From: Psychrobacter aquaticus CMS 56
Lineage (GTDB): Bacteria > Pseudomonadota > Gammaproteobacteria > Pseudomonadales > Moraxellaceae
NCBI RefSeq assembly: GCF_000471625.1
Contig: NZ_AUSW01000013.1
Span: forward strand, 62,001 to 126,000
Direction: 5' to 3'
Length of the DNA stretch: 64,000 bases
Shown here: in pieces, positions 7,775-16,433 of the stretch
Numbering within the stretch: position 1 is the stretch's first letter
Layout: each line of letters opens with the position of its first letter
Made by a program: the position numbers and the translations under genes
Notes under the pieces: generated by a model
The model's input: only the letters and a program-made list of their open reading frames with translations
Database searches by the model: none
What the model was told of the DNA's origin: nothing

Positions 7775-9211
7775 CTACTTGCCAATACAAAAACTGCCAA
7801 ATATTTTACCTAATAAATCGTCTGCACTAAATTCACCTGTAATCTCACCCAAGCTTTGCTGGGCGTGGCGTAAACTTTCGGCAACCAGCTCGCCTGCCTT
7901 AAAAACAGTCAGTTGTTCATGCGCCTCAGTCAAACATTCTGCCGTTCGGCGCAAGGCATCTAAATGGCGCGTACGCGCAATCAAGCTATTCTCTGGCGGA
8001 TGAAAGCCCACTTTAGCACATAAGGTCTCGACCAATTCATCGATACCAGTGCCTGTTTCACATGAAACATTGACTTGTTCATAGCCTTTACTGCTGATTT
8101 CAATTTGCGCGGCAGTGGCTATTTTTTCACCATTATTATCGTTTAAGAGATCGCTCTTATTGGCGATAATTAATAAGCGTTTGGCTTCTGGTAGCTCACC
8201 AAATAGCTGCTTTGCCAGCTGTAGCGGTGTACTTTCTTCTTCCAAATCACGAGTGACATCATAGACCATCAGCAACATATCAGCCTGAGTGATGGCGGTA
8301 CGCGCGCGCTCAATACCAATGCGTTCGACGGTATCTTCAGTCTCGCGCAGTCCTGCCGTGTCTGTTAAATGCAGGGTCAAACCATTGAGTACGACAGTTT
8401 CTTGTAACGTATCACGAGTCGTGCCAGCCACATCCGTAACGATGGCCCGTTCTTGTCCTGCCAGACGATTAAGTAGGCTTGATTTGCCAGCATTTGGTCG
8501 GCCTGCTAAGACCACATGGATACCATCACGCAACAGCTGACCTTGTTTTGCCGTTGCCAATACTTGCTGTATTTTTGCTTGCGTTTGCTCAAGCTTGGTC
8601 TGTATGACGCCGTCAGACAAGAAATCTACATCCTCTTCATCAGGGAAATCAATCGCGGCTTCGACATGTAGACGCAGATGAATAAGTTGCTCTAATAACT
8701 GGTTAATCTTTTGTGAAAACTCACCGCTCAGTGAGCGAATGGCGCTGCTGGCAGCGGCGGCACTGGTGGCATCAATCGCATCAGCAATGGCTTCTGCTTG
8801 TACCAGATCTAATTTATCATTATCAAAAGCACGGTAAGAAAACTCACCAGCGCTCGCCTGTTTTGCACCCAATTCAAAGACGCGTGCTAATAGCTGGTTT
8901 TGCAGAATTATGCCGCCATGACCTTGCAGCTCAATCACGTCTTCACCAGTGAATGAGTGCGGACCTTTAAAGTAAAGTACCAACCCTTCATCAATCACCG
9001 TACCGTCAGCCTGATAAAAACGACAAAAACTTGCCATTCGCGGCGTAAAAGCAGACTTACCAGTAAGGGCGCAAGCAATGGCATAAGCACGTGTGCCTGA
9101 CAGACGTATGACGCCAACACCCCCACGACCAAGCGGCGTGGCAATGGCAGCAATCGTGGCCAATCCAGAGGTATTAGATTTTTCAGACGAATCAGGAGCA
9201 GTAAATGCCAT
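7775..9211 (-). CDS. mnmE: tRNA modification GTPase MnmE
   Basis: With MnmG installs the carboxymethylaminomethyl/aminomethyl group at U34 of certain tRNAs. Start chosen at the ATG at 9211; a TTG at 9238 would add nine residues. The N-terminal folate-binding domain begins TIAAIATPLGRGGVGVIRLS. The G domain (numbering from 9238) has GRPNAGKSS (about 246-254), DVAGTTRDT (269-277), DTAGLRET and NKSD. The protein ends in the catalytic FCIGK motif. It follows yidC in the usual order. A parS-like palindrome lies within the gene. Confidence 0.96.
   Translation of the reverse strand: MAFTAPDSSEKSNTSGLATIAAIATPLGRGGVGVIRLSGTRAYAIACALTGKSAFTPRMASFCRFYQADGTVIDEGLVLYFKGPHSFTGEDVIELQGHGGIILQNQLLARVFELGAKQASAGEFSYRAFDNDKLDLVQAEAIADAIDATSAAAASSAIRSLSGEFSQKINQLLEQLIHLRLHVEAAIDFPDEEDVDFLSDGVIQTKLEQTQAKIQQVLATAKQGQLLRDGIHVVLAGRPNAGKSSLLNRLAGQERAIVTDVAGTTRDTLQETVVLNGLTLHLTDTAGLRETEDTVERIGIERARTAITQADMLLMVYDVTRDLEEESTPLQLAKQLFGELPEAKRLLIIANKSDLLNDNNGEKIATAAQIEISSKGYEQVNVSCETGTGIDELVETLCAKVGFHPPENSLIARTRHLDALRRTAECLTEAHEQLTVFKAGELVAESLRHAQQSLGEITGEFSADDLLGKIFGSFCIGK
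8054..8069. promoter_or_regulatory. parS-like palindrome
   Basis: TGTTTCACATGAAACA within mnmE, one base off the ParB consensus. Confidence 0.55.
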
Positions 9212-9362
9212 CTCTAATGAATCCACAAATATTCTCAATAGCTAAAATCACCATTATAGACGGCTGGAAGCAGACTGACAAAGCAAACTTTAGATGGCCA
9301 TACTTTTAAGCTTGAGTCTCACATGCAATAACAATAAGAAATAACACAAAGTTCGCACGTAT

Positions 9363-9390
9363 AAAAAAACCACCGCTTACGCGGTGGTTT
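9363..9390 (-). terminator. Rho-independent terminator after yidC
   Basis: Stem CCACCGC/GCGGTGG (9370-9376 with 9381-9387), extended by A/T pairs, loop TTAC, followed on the minus strand by a run of T. Ends the yidC transcript before mnmE. Confidence 0.85.
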
Positions 9391-9416
9391 CATTCATAGT
9401 GCTAAACGATGGCTAA

Positions 9417-11099
9417 TTAATCAAGCACTTTAACGGTACGGCGCTTTTGCTCTTCTTCGACTTTTCGGTTGACAATATATTGCTGAGTCATACTAAACAA
9501 GTTATTCACCGTCCAGTACAGCACTAGACCTGCTGGGAAAAATAGCATGAAAGCGGTAAAGATAATCGGTAAAAACTTCATCACTTTCGCTTGCATCGGA
9601 TCAGCTGGCTGTGGATTTAGCTGCTGCTGTACAAACATCGATGCACCCATTAGCAATGGTAAAATAAACCATGGATCCATCGCTGATAAATCCTGAATCC
9701 ATAAGATCCAAGGCGCATGGCGCAGTTCAACACTTTCGACCAATACCCAATACAGCGCTAAGAAAATGGGCATTTGCATCAAAATAGGCAAACAACCCGC
9801 CATCGGATTGACCTTCTCTTCTTTATAGATGGCCATCATCTCTTGCGACATCTTCATGCGATCATCGCCATGCTCTTCTTTGAGCACTTTTAATCTCGGA
9901 GCGATAGCACGCATCTTCGCCATTGAGTAGTAGCTCTTATTAGAGAACCACATCAGAGCAATTTTGACTAAAATCGTCAGGATGATAATTGACCAACCCC
10001 AGTTACCAACGACTTTATGAACCCCATCCAAGATAGCAAACAAGACCTTGGATATTGGCCATAATAATCCATAATCAACGGTCTGATTGAGTCCTACTGC
10101 GACGTCTTTTAGCTCAGACTGTACTTTTGGACCTGCATACAAGGTTGCATCCAAGGTTATTTGTCTATTTGGGGCAACATTAACTGGCTGACTGTTAAAA
10201 CCAATAAAGTAATCATCGCCCGTTTCGCGGCTAAAGAAATTACCCGTAAAATTATTAGGTGTCCATGCCGACACAAAATAATGCTGTACGATGCCAACCC
10301 AACCTTCATTACTGGTCGTGGTCAACTCACCATCATTGAAATTGCCGAACTTTAACTTGTTATACGGGTCGTCAGGTGTACCCCAAGCGCCGCCTAGATA
10401 AGTCGCCATACTCAGCGCGCCTTTATCAGACATACCAGGGTCTTTACTGTCGTCGCGTTTCAACTGCGCAAACATCTGACCTTGCCAAGCGTTTGTAGAA
10501 GCATTTTGAATTTGGTAGCTAATATCAATTGGATATTTATTTTCTGTAAAGGTGAAAGTCTTGGTAATTGTCACGCCATCTTGTTTATAAGTTAGCGGTA
10601 CTGACAACGTTTGCTGCCCTTCTTCCATCACATAGTTATTCGCAGTATGGCTGTAATTAGCGCGACCTTCTGCTGTATCAATGCCATTTGGGCCAATCAA
10701 ACCAGACTGTGCTACGTACACACGATTGCTGTTATTTTCTAGCAATACAAAAGGCTTATCACTATCGAGCGTCGCATCATACTGCTTGAGAGCAGCATAA
10801 ACAATATCACCGCCTTCTGGATTGATTTTTATATCATAGCGATCGGTTGTTACCGTGATGAGTCCTGTGTCTTTAGCAGGAGTGGCAGTCACAGTAGCGT
10901 TATCGACAGGCTGCGTCTGTACCGGAATATCACCTGCTGCACCAGTCGTAGAAGGAATGTCAGCACCTACTGAAGTGGTAGTCTCTGGCACCGCATCTAC
11001 AGCTGGCGCATCGGCATAATCATCTCGCCATGCCAAAATCAGCAGATAAGCGGTGATTAGCATCGCAATGATGATCATCACCCGAAATATCTTTTGCAT
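9417..11099 (-). CDS. yidC: Membrane protein insertase YidC
   Basis: Inserts and folds inner-membrane proteins alone or with SecYEG. One TM helix at about 7-25 is followed by the large periplasmic domain of the Gram-negative type (to about residue 350), then the conserved five-TM insertase core with NWGWSIIILTILVKIALMW, MAGCLPILMQMPIFLALYW and PAGLVLYWTVNNLFS. Length 560 aa is normal. The start has a strong AGGAAAGG ribosome binding site. A gap of about 420 bp separates it from yidD, filled by a repeat element and a DnaA box, so it may have its own promoter. Confidence 0.97.
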   Translation of the reverse strand: MQKIFRVMIIIAMLITAYLLILAWRDDYADAPAVDAVPETTTSVGADIPSTTGAAGDIPVQTQPVDNATVTATPAKDTGLITVTTDRYDIKINPEGGDIVYAALKQYDATLDSDKPFVLLENNSNRVYVAQSGLIGPNGIDTAEGRANYSHTANNYVMEEGQQTLSVPLTYKQDGVTITKTFTFTENKYPIDISYQIQNASTNAWQGQMFAQLKRDDSKDPGMSDKGALSMATYLGGAWGTPDDPYNKLKFGNFNDGELTTTSNEGWVGIVQHYFVSAWTPNNFTGNFFSRETGDDYFIGFNSQPVNVAPNRQITLDATLYAGPKVQSELKDVAVGLNQTVDYGLLWPISKVLFAILDGVHKVVGNWGWSIIILTILVKIALMWFSNKSYYSMAKMRAIAPRLKVLKEEHGDDRMKMSQEMMAIYKEEKVNPMAGCLPILMQMPIFLALYWVLVESVELRHAPWILWIQDLSAMDPWFILPLLMGASMFVQQQLNPQPADPMQAKVMKFLPIIFTAFMLFFPAGLVLYWTVNNLFSMTQQYIVNRKVEEEQKRRTVKVLD

Positions 11100-11256
11100 A
11101 AACCTTTCCTAGATTAAAAAATTAGGGAATGAAAAATTAGGGCATGTGTCATGACCACACAGCACAGCTCTCTTCATATCCAGCAACTGTATTGGGAGTC
11201 ATTTACATAAAATGTGCATCATTTTACTAAAAATCTGCTTTAAATGATACCAAGAG

Positions 11257-11265
11257 TGTGGATAA
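11257..11265 (-). promoter_or_regulatory. Single DnaA box upstream of yidC
   Basis: TGTGGATAA is an exact match to the reverse of TTATCCACA, about 160 bp upstream of yidC. A single 9-mer can occur by chance; its place between two origin-type clusters makes it worth recording. Confidence 0.4.
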
Positions 11266-11312
11266 CTTGTGGGTAACTCACAAGTTATGATACTAAAACC
11301 AAGTATAGGGAC

Positions 11313-11476
11313 TGTATAGTCGGTTCTAAATAAAACAGAACCATTATATTCCGACGCTGAACAGGTATAAGTTTTTCTGGCTTGCTGTGCCTGCGCAGTC
11401 TCGATGCTACGAAACTTCTCGTTTAAAGATAAGCATTCCAGTCCCACTGACTCGTTTTTATACTGAACTCGCTATC
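11313..11476. repeat. Palindromic intergenic repeat, type A, in the yidD-yidC gap
   Basis: Starts GTATAGTCGGTTCTAAATAAA, nearly the same as the partial copy at 23588. Contains the core GGCTTGCTGTGCCTGCGCAG. The arms are poorly paired, so this is a decayed copy. The rest of the 11100-11518 gap has a short direct repeat (AAAAATTAGGG twice near 11117 and 11132) and no gene. Confidence 0.6.
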
Positions 11477-11518
11477 GTTCATCTTAAATAAAAGAAGTAC
11501 ACACATTATAACGTGCCA

Positions 11519-11848
11519 TTAGTACTTACTGTGGCTGTGCTTCATTAAGTGATTGAGACGGGAGACATAACTTTTTTTGTCTCGGTAAACGCCCAGTCCT
11601 TGAGCACTCATATTTAATGAATGAGTGGCAGGTAAATAATGATAATGATATGAAGCCAGAGGTAGAGGGACAAAGTCGATACCATGCCCACCTAATGGAT
11701 GACACTTGCCAATACGTTTTAATAATAACCAACTACCAGCCCGAACCCCATGCCATGCCAATGCTTGTTTGCCATAATTTGAGCATGTTGGATAATAGCG
11801 ACAACGAGCAGGCAGTATAGGACTTATTATCTTTTGATAAAAAACAAT
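11519..11848 (-). CDS. yidD: Membrane protein insertion efficiency factor YidD (no canonical start codon)
   Basis: Small membrane-associated factor that aids YidC-dependent insertion. The conserved core is present in one frame: [19 protein letters not shown] followed by [10 protein letters not shown], then [11 protein letters not shown]. Between the upstream in-frame stop at 11879-11881 and this core there is no ATG, GTG or TTG. In-frame ATT (11846-11848, used here as boundary) and ATA codons (11870-11875) are the only initiator-like codons. The reading frame overlaps or abuts the 3' end of rnpA, so translation could be coupled to it. The first TTG comes after the conserved Cys motif and would give a non-functional fragment. 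Either a rare start is used or the 5' end has decayed. Confidence 0.75.
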   Translation of the reverse strand: MVFYQKIISPILPARCRYYPTCSNYGKQALAWHGVRAGSWLLLKRIGKCHPLGGHGIDFVPLPLASYHYHYLPATHSLNMSAQGLGVYRDKKSYVSRLNHLMKHSHSKY

Positions 11849-11864
11849 TAAATTAAATAAAAAT

Positions 11865-12266
11865 TTATTTATTATTTTTTAAATAAAAAATCATTTTATT
11901 TTTTTCTATTTTTTTTAAAATATTATTTATCTGATTTATTAATTCTTTAGTATCTATATCTTTTATAGATTTTTTAACAATAAAAACAATATCTTTATTT
12001 TCTAATTTCAAAGCTTTTGTGCGAAATTGCTCGCGTATTTGGCGTTTAATAAGGTTACGAGCAACCGCAGTTGGTACTTTTCGCTTTGTAATAGCCATAC
12101 CTACTCGTGGCTTGTCCTGAGTGTTCACGCGTACAAAAGCCATTAAGTGACTCTGATGAAATTTACGCTCAGGTGCATCAAACACCTCACGGAACGCTGC
12201 TGGTGTGAGCAAGCGTTGCTCTTTAGTAAAGCGCGCGGTAGGTATAGCTGAGTCAGTAGTGGGCAT
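11865..12266 (-). CDS. rnpA: Ribonuclease P protein component
   Basis: Protein subunit of RNase P, which trims the 5' leader of tRNA precursors. Start chosen at the ATG at 12266 ([20 protein letters not shown]); the longer frame to 12308 adds a hydrophobic stretch not typical of the family. The conserved RNA-binding motif reads [15 protein letters not shown], preceded by [12 protein letters not shown]. The last 40 or so codons are extremely AT-rich (Lys, Asn, Ile), unlike the rest of the gene. Lies in the standard rpmH-rnpA-yidD order. Confidence 0.93.
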   Translation of the reverse strand: MPTTDSAIPTARFTKEQRLLTPAAFREVFDAPERKFHQSHLMAFVRVNTQDKPRVGMAITKRKVPTAVARNLIKRQIREQFRTKALKLENKDIVFIVKKSIKDIDTKELINQINNILKKIEKNKMIFYLKNNK

Positions 12267-12324
12267 ATTACAACCTAGTATAAGAGCAAATGACAAGATT
12301 AGAAACAATCGTAAAATATAGAGA

Positions 12325-12352
12325 CAAAAAAAGCGCCTTTATGGGCGCTTTT
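12325..12352 (-). terminator. Hairpin terminator between rpmH and rnpA
   Basis: AAGCGCC/GGGCGCTT stem (about 12331-12350), T-run on the minus strand. Probably attenuates transcription from the rpmH promoter before rnpA, setting the ribosomal protein above the RNase P subunit. Confidence 0.75.
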
Positions 12353-12456
12353 AATATATGGCTACGTGTCAATTTTGATGATCGACTATCGTGATCTGTA
12401 AACAATAGGTAGGCAATAAGTAAAAGGAACTCTGCTTATCACAAGTTACCTACTGA

Positions 12457-12591
12457 CTATACAGTAAGACGATGACGTCCTTTAGCGCGGCGACGAGCCA
12501 AGACCTGACGGCCCTTTTTAGTTGCCATACGAGCACGGAAACCGTGAGTACGTTTACGCTTGATCACGCTTGGTTGGAATGTACGTTTCAT
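12457..12591 (-). CDS. rpmH: 50S ribosomal protein L34
   Basis: Forty-four codons: [20 protein letters not shown] at the N-terminus and a basic tail ending GRHRLTV, the classical L34 sequence. The ATG at 12589-12591 has a good AGGTGAG ribosome binding site. First gene of the leftward rpmH-rnpA-yidD-yidC set at the origin. Confidence 0.98.
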   Translation of the reverse strand: MKRTFQPSVIKRKRTHGFRARMATKKGRQVLARRRAKGRHRLTV

Positions 12592-13194
12592 AACTCACCT
12601 ATCAAAATAATGGACTAAATTCGTAATAACGGAGGATTATATCACCAAATATGATTTTGGTCAATAAACTAATTCAATCTATATTTATGCCTGCGTGTTT
12701 TACTGTAGTAATACTACTATTTTTAATGATTCTTTGCTGTTTAATTTAGTGAGCAAGTAAACAGAATTTACAGTTAACACAGTTATATTTTTTAGAAGTT
12801 ATCCACAGATTACCTCGAACTCTATAATAATAAATTAATTAATATATATGGATATTGTTGTTATTGGGACCTGTTTTTTCTGTGGTTAAGTCTACTTTTC
12901 TTTTAGTTATCAAAATATTAGACTATGGGTAAACCTGTGGATAACCTGTGGGTTAAATATGGATAACTCTTTGTTTGTACTTATCCACAAAACTACCCAC
13001 AGGGTTATCCACAAAAAACAGGATGTTATCCACAGGGTATTTGTGTTAAATTATCTCCCTACTCGACATGCCGTTCTAAGCGATTTACCAAGATGAGTTT
13101 TGGTTTGATCACGGTGGGTAATGTTGAGCGCTAAATAATGGTTCTTACCGTTGCTACATATCTATTATTTCAGATTATAGGATTCGTATTTTTC
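12592..13194. other. oriC: Chromosomal origin oriC (rpmH-dnaA intergenic region)
   Basis: Five exact TTATCCACA boxes in 236 bp: forward 12799-12807, reverse 12936-12944, forward 12981-12989, forward 13005-13013, forward 13026-13034. Near matches lie at 12947-12955, 12958-12966 and 12993-13001. AT-rich DNA at about 12810-12860 (TAATAATAAATTAATTAATA) and 12640-12730 could be the unwinding element. The position between rpmH and dnaA is the usual origin in related gammaproteobacteria. It also holds the divergent rpmH and dnaA promoters; DnaA autoregulation is expected. Confidence 0.88.
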
Positions 13195-14640
13195 ATGATA
13201 GACACAGCAAGTATTTGGGACAAATGTTTAAACGATTTGCGATATAACGTTAAAGACAACGTGTTTACCATGTGGTTGAGACCATTGTCCGCTCATCAAG
13301 AAGCGCAAACGCTTATCATACTTGCCCCCAACGATTACTTTGTGACTTATATCAAAAAAAACCATTTGCAGGATATTCAGCAATTGGTTGCTAAGCACAG
13401 TCAAGGAAGTATTGAAGAGGTTATTGTACGGGTCGATAATGCTGATCGCGATACCGATGACAGTAGCCAAACCCAATCAGGGTCTTTATTTGCAGAGGAT
13501 AAGCCCTCCCCTACCCCTACAGATCATAAATTTGAAAGCATTCATCATAACAATGCAAAAGCGGATATTGATGCCAATATGCGTCACGCAGAATTAGCCG
13601 ATTCGGCTGATGCAAAATCGTTGAGTTATCTAAATCCTGACTTTACTTTTGAGACATTTGTCACGGGTAAGTCTAATAATTTGGCTTATAAAGCCTGTTA
13701 TGAGCTTGGGAAGCGCCAATCAAAAAATCGTCACAATCCTTTATTTATATATGGGCCTTCCGGATTGGGAAAAACCCATTTAATGCATTCTGTAGCACAT
13801 CGCTATTTAAAAAATAATCAAAGCTTTTATTATTTCACTTCTGAAAAATTTATTAATCAATTGGTTTATTCATTAAGAAATAATAAAATAGAAGATTTTA
13901 AAAAGAAAATTAAAAAAGTAGATTTATTGATTGTAGATGATATTCATGTACTGGCAGGAAAAACCAAAAGTAGTAATGAATTTTTGACATTGTTTGCGGA
14001 TTTCACAAGTGGTGATAAACAACTGATTTTGGCCTCTGATCGCCATCCGTCGCAAATGACTGAATTTGATGAACGCTTTCGCTCACGTTTTTCATGGGGT
14101 TTGACCGTCGCTGTCGATCCTCCTGAAATTGATACTCGTGTACAAATTTTACAAAAAAAAGCGGCTTCATATGGCATGACACTGCCTAAAGAGTGTGCCC
14201 TATTCATCGCTCAAAATGTAGTGTCAAATGTCAGGCGTTTGGAAGGTGCGCTCAATCAGGTATTTGCTAACGCTAATTTGACAGGTGCTCAGATTACCCT
14301 TGAAATGGTGCAATATGCGCTAAAAGACATCGTCGCGATGCGCGTACAGGCCGTCAATATGGATAATATTCGCAAAGTGGTCGCTGAATACTATGATGTG
14401 ACCGTCAAAGATATCTTGGGTCGAAAACGCACGCGCAGTATTGCCAGACCAAGGCAAATAGCGATGGCACTATCGCGTGAATTGACGAGTGACAGTTTTC
14501 CTGAGATTGGTCAATCTTTTGGGGGACGTGATCACACGACGGTGATGCATGCTTGCGACAAAGTAAATGAGCTAAGAGGCGCAGATCCTGCATTTGATAA
14601 GGATTACAAAACGCTGGCCCTGATGTTGCAAGCGGGTTAA
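13195..14640 (+). CDS. dnaA: Chromosomal replication initiator DnaA
   Basis: Binds DnaA boxes and opens the origin. Start chosen at the ATG at 13195 (MIDTASIWDKCLNDLRYN); the frame extends to 13138 with a hydrophobic, non-conserved leader. Domain I about 1-85, acidic linker about 86-145, AAA+ domain with Walker A GPSGLGKT (residues 187-194) and Walker B LLIVDDIHVL, and the C-terminal DNA-binding domain with the signature FGGRDHTTVMHACDKV. First gene of the rightward dnaA-dnaN-recF-gyrB set, though each gene is separated from the next by about 300 bp or more with a repeat element, so internal promoters are likely. Confidence 0.98.
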   Translation: MIDTASIWDKCLNDLRYNVKDNVFTMWLRPLSAHQEAQTLIILAPNDYFVTYIKKNHLQDIQQLVAKHSQGSIEEVIVRVDNADRDTDDSSQTQSGSLFAEDKPSPTPTDHKFESIHHNNAKADIDANMRHAELADSADAKSLSYLNPDFTFETFVTGKSNNLAYKACYELGKRQSKNRHNPLFIYGPSGLGKTHLMHSVAHRYLKNNQSFYYFTSEKFINQLVYSLRNNKIEDFKKKIKKVDLLIVDDIHVLAGKTKSSNEFLTLFADFTSGDKQLILASDRHPSQMTEFDERFRSRFSWGLTVAVDPPEIDTRVQILQKKAASYGMTLPKECALFIAQNVVSNVRRLEGALNQVFANANLTGAQITLEMVQYALKDIVAMRVQAVNMDNIRKVVAEYYDVTVKDILGRKRTRSIARPRQIAMALSRELTSDSFPEIGQSFGGRDHTTVMHACDKVNELRGADPAFDKDYKTLALMLQAG

Positions 14641-14694
14641 AAGACTGGAGTGTCATCATGTTTTCTGTTGATCAAAATGTTTTGTGATAATGAA

Positions 14695-14834
14695 ATATAG
14701 TTGATACACGATATTATGACGCGGGACTGGTACAAATTTTTCGTAGCCTCTGTCGGCGTAGGCACAGCAAGCAAGAAAAATTTGTACCAGTCCTACTGAC
14801 TCTCGTCACATTAACCTAGCTATATAGCTATAGT
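14695..14834. repeat. Palindromic intergenic repeat, type A (best hairpin)
   Basis: Starts TATAGTTGATAC and ends near CTATATAGCTATAGTA. Arms GGACTGGTACAAATTTTTC (14724-14742) and GAAAAATTTGTACCAGTCC (14775-14793) are perfect inverted repeats of 19 bp around the core GTAGCCTCTGTCGGCGTAGG and CACAGCAAGCAA. Fills most of the dnaA-dnaN gap. Confidence 0.85.
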
Positions 14835-14948
14835 AAATTGATGATAAGTAGACCAATACCTTATAGATTATAGCCAATAGACAAGGTATTATTGAGCCAT
14901 TCTTCTAAATTTATACAAAAAATGCCATTCAAATAAGAGTAACTAAGC

Positions 14949-16124
14949 ATGCAATTATCGATTAATCGAGAGTCGTTACTAAAAGCCATTAACTTGATTG
15001 CCAAGGCGGCTGATAAGCGCCACAACATGGTTATCTTGGGTAATATTAAGTTGCAACTGTCTGAGTCAGCGCTGATTTTGACAGCTTCTGATTTAGAAGT
15101 AGAGCTGACGTCAACGTTGCAATTGCCAGCTGGTGCTTGTGTTGAAGCAGGCACAACGACGTTACCTGCGACCAAACTAAGAGACATCTGTAAATCATTG
15201 CCTGCACAAGCGCAAGTGACCCTTGCCACTCAAAAAAACGAGCGCTGTTTACTGACCAGCGGCAAAAGCCGTTTTACTTTAGGCACCTTACCTAGCGAAG
15301 ATTATCCAAGTTTGGGCAATCCTGAAAACATCACGCCATTGACCATCAGCCGCAATCGTCTGACTGATTTGATTCATAAGACTCAGTTTGCGATGGCGAT
15401 TCAAGATGTCCGTTATTATCTCACTGGTATGCTATTTGATGTATCACAGCAGCAGTTGACGACGGTCGCGACCGATGGCCATCGACTGGCTTTAGCGCGT
15501 AGTGTCATTGATGTGAGTGCCGATCTCAACATGCAAGCCATTTTGCCACGTAAAGCCGTGATTGAGCTTGAACGTTTGGCCACTGAGCTTGGTAAAATGC
15601 TTGGAGAGCAAGACAATCAAGTCACCTTGAGCTTTGGCCGTGAGTTTTTGCAAGTCACCTTACCATTTGGTGATATTGATAGTGCAGGGCAGGTGAGTCA
15701 GAATCTCATGGTGACATTTACCGCACGTCTAATTGATGGTAAATTCCCTGATTATCGCCGCGTCATGCCAAGTAATACTGACAAATTGGCTTTATTTAAT
15801 CAAGAAAAGATGACAGATGTGCTGCGCCGTGTTGCGATTCTGAGTAATGAGAAGTCTCGCGGCGTAGTATTCAACTTTGCCAGTGATGGCATGGTGGAAG
15901 TACGAGCCAATAATGCTGAGCAAGATGAAGCGGTCGAGATGATACAAGCGAAGTATCAAGGTGAGCCGATGGAGTTATCGTTTAACGCTGCGTATTTGCA
16001 AGATGTATTGGGCGTTATCCAAGGTGATTTACAAATGCATATGAGTCAATCAAATGCCTCGGTATTGGTCAATCAGCTAAATGATGAGTTTCATCAGTAC
16101 GTCATCATGCCAATGCGTATATAG
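14949..16124 (+). CDS. dnaN: DNA polymerase III sliding clamp (beta)
   Basis: Ring-shaped processivity factor. Begins MQLSINRESLLKAINLIAKA and has the three-domain clamp layout, with ILTASDLEVEL in domain I, YYLTGMLFDV and TDGHRLALAR in domain II, and a C-terminal HQYVIMPMRI. Length 391 aa is slightly longer than the 366-370 usual in enterics. Between dnaA and recF in the standard order. Confidence 0.97.
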   Translation: MQLSINRESLLKAINLIAKAADKRHNMVILGNIKLQLSESALILTASDLEVELTSTLQLPAGACVEAGTTTLPATKLRDICKSLPAQAQVTLATQKNERCLLTSGKSRFTLGTLPSEDYPSLGNPENITPLTISRNRLTDLIHKTQFAMAIQDVRYYLTGMLFDVSQQQLTTVATDGHRLALARSVIDVSADLNMQAILPRKAVIELERLATELGKMLGEQDNQVTLSFGREFLQVTLPFGDIDSAGQVSQNLMVTFTARLIDGKFPDYRRVMPSNTDKLALFNQEKMTDVLRRVAILSNEKSRGVVFNFASDGMVEVRANNAEQDEAVEMIQAKYQGEPMELSFNAAYLQDVLGVIQGDLQMHMSQSNASVLVNQLNDEFHQYVIMPMRI

Positions 16125-16223
16125 TGTTATTTAGATGATATATTTGGTTTTTTAAGGACTGAACGCTTGGCGATAAAACTGTCTTTAGGGCGGTTTTAGC
16201 AGTCCATCTCTAGCTTTCAATAG

Positions 16224-16371
16224 TTATAGTGGGTGAAAAGTAATATCGATACAACACGTACTGCTGGTGCAAACTTTTCTTGCTTGCTGTGCCTGCGCAG
16301 CTCGATGCTGCAAAAAATTTACACCAGCAATACTGTAACGACTGCAAAATATTTTAACTATATATAATTTA
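16224..16371. repeat. Palindromic intergenic repeat, type A
   Basis: Fills the dnaN-recF gap. Core in the CTTGCTTGCTGTGCCTGCGC orientation; arms ACTGCTGGTGCAAACTTTT and AAAAAATTTACACCAGCAAT pair with few mismatches. Ends TTAACTATATA. Confidence 0.75.
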
Positions 16372-16433
16372 TGTTTTAATCAAACTTTTGCCTACTATTA
16401 TATGGGCAACTTTAATAGGCGGCTATCGGTATC

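Noticed and set aside
11199-11447. Minus-strand open frame of 82 codons upstream of yidC
   Set aside because: Lies across the repeat element; composition is not coding-like.
13138-13194. Longer DnaA with 19 extra N-terminal residues
   Set aside because: The extra residues are hydrophobic and unlike any DnaA domain I; the ATG at 13195 gives the normal N-terminus.
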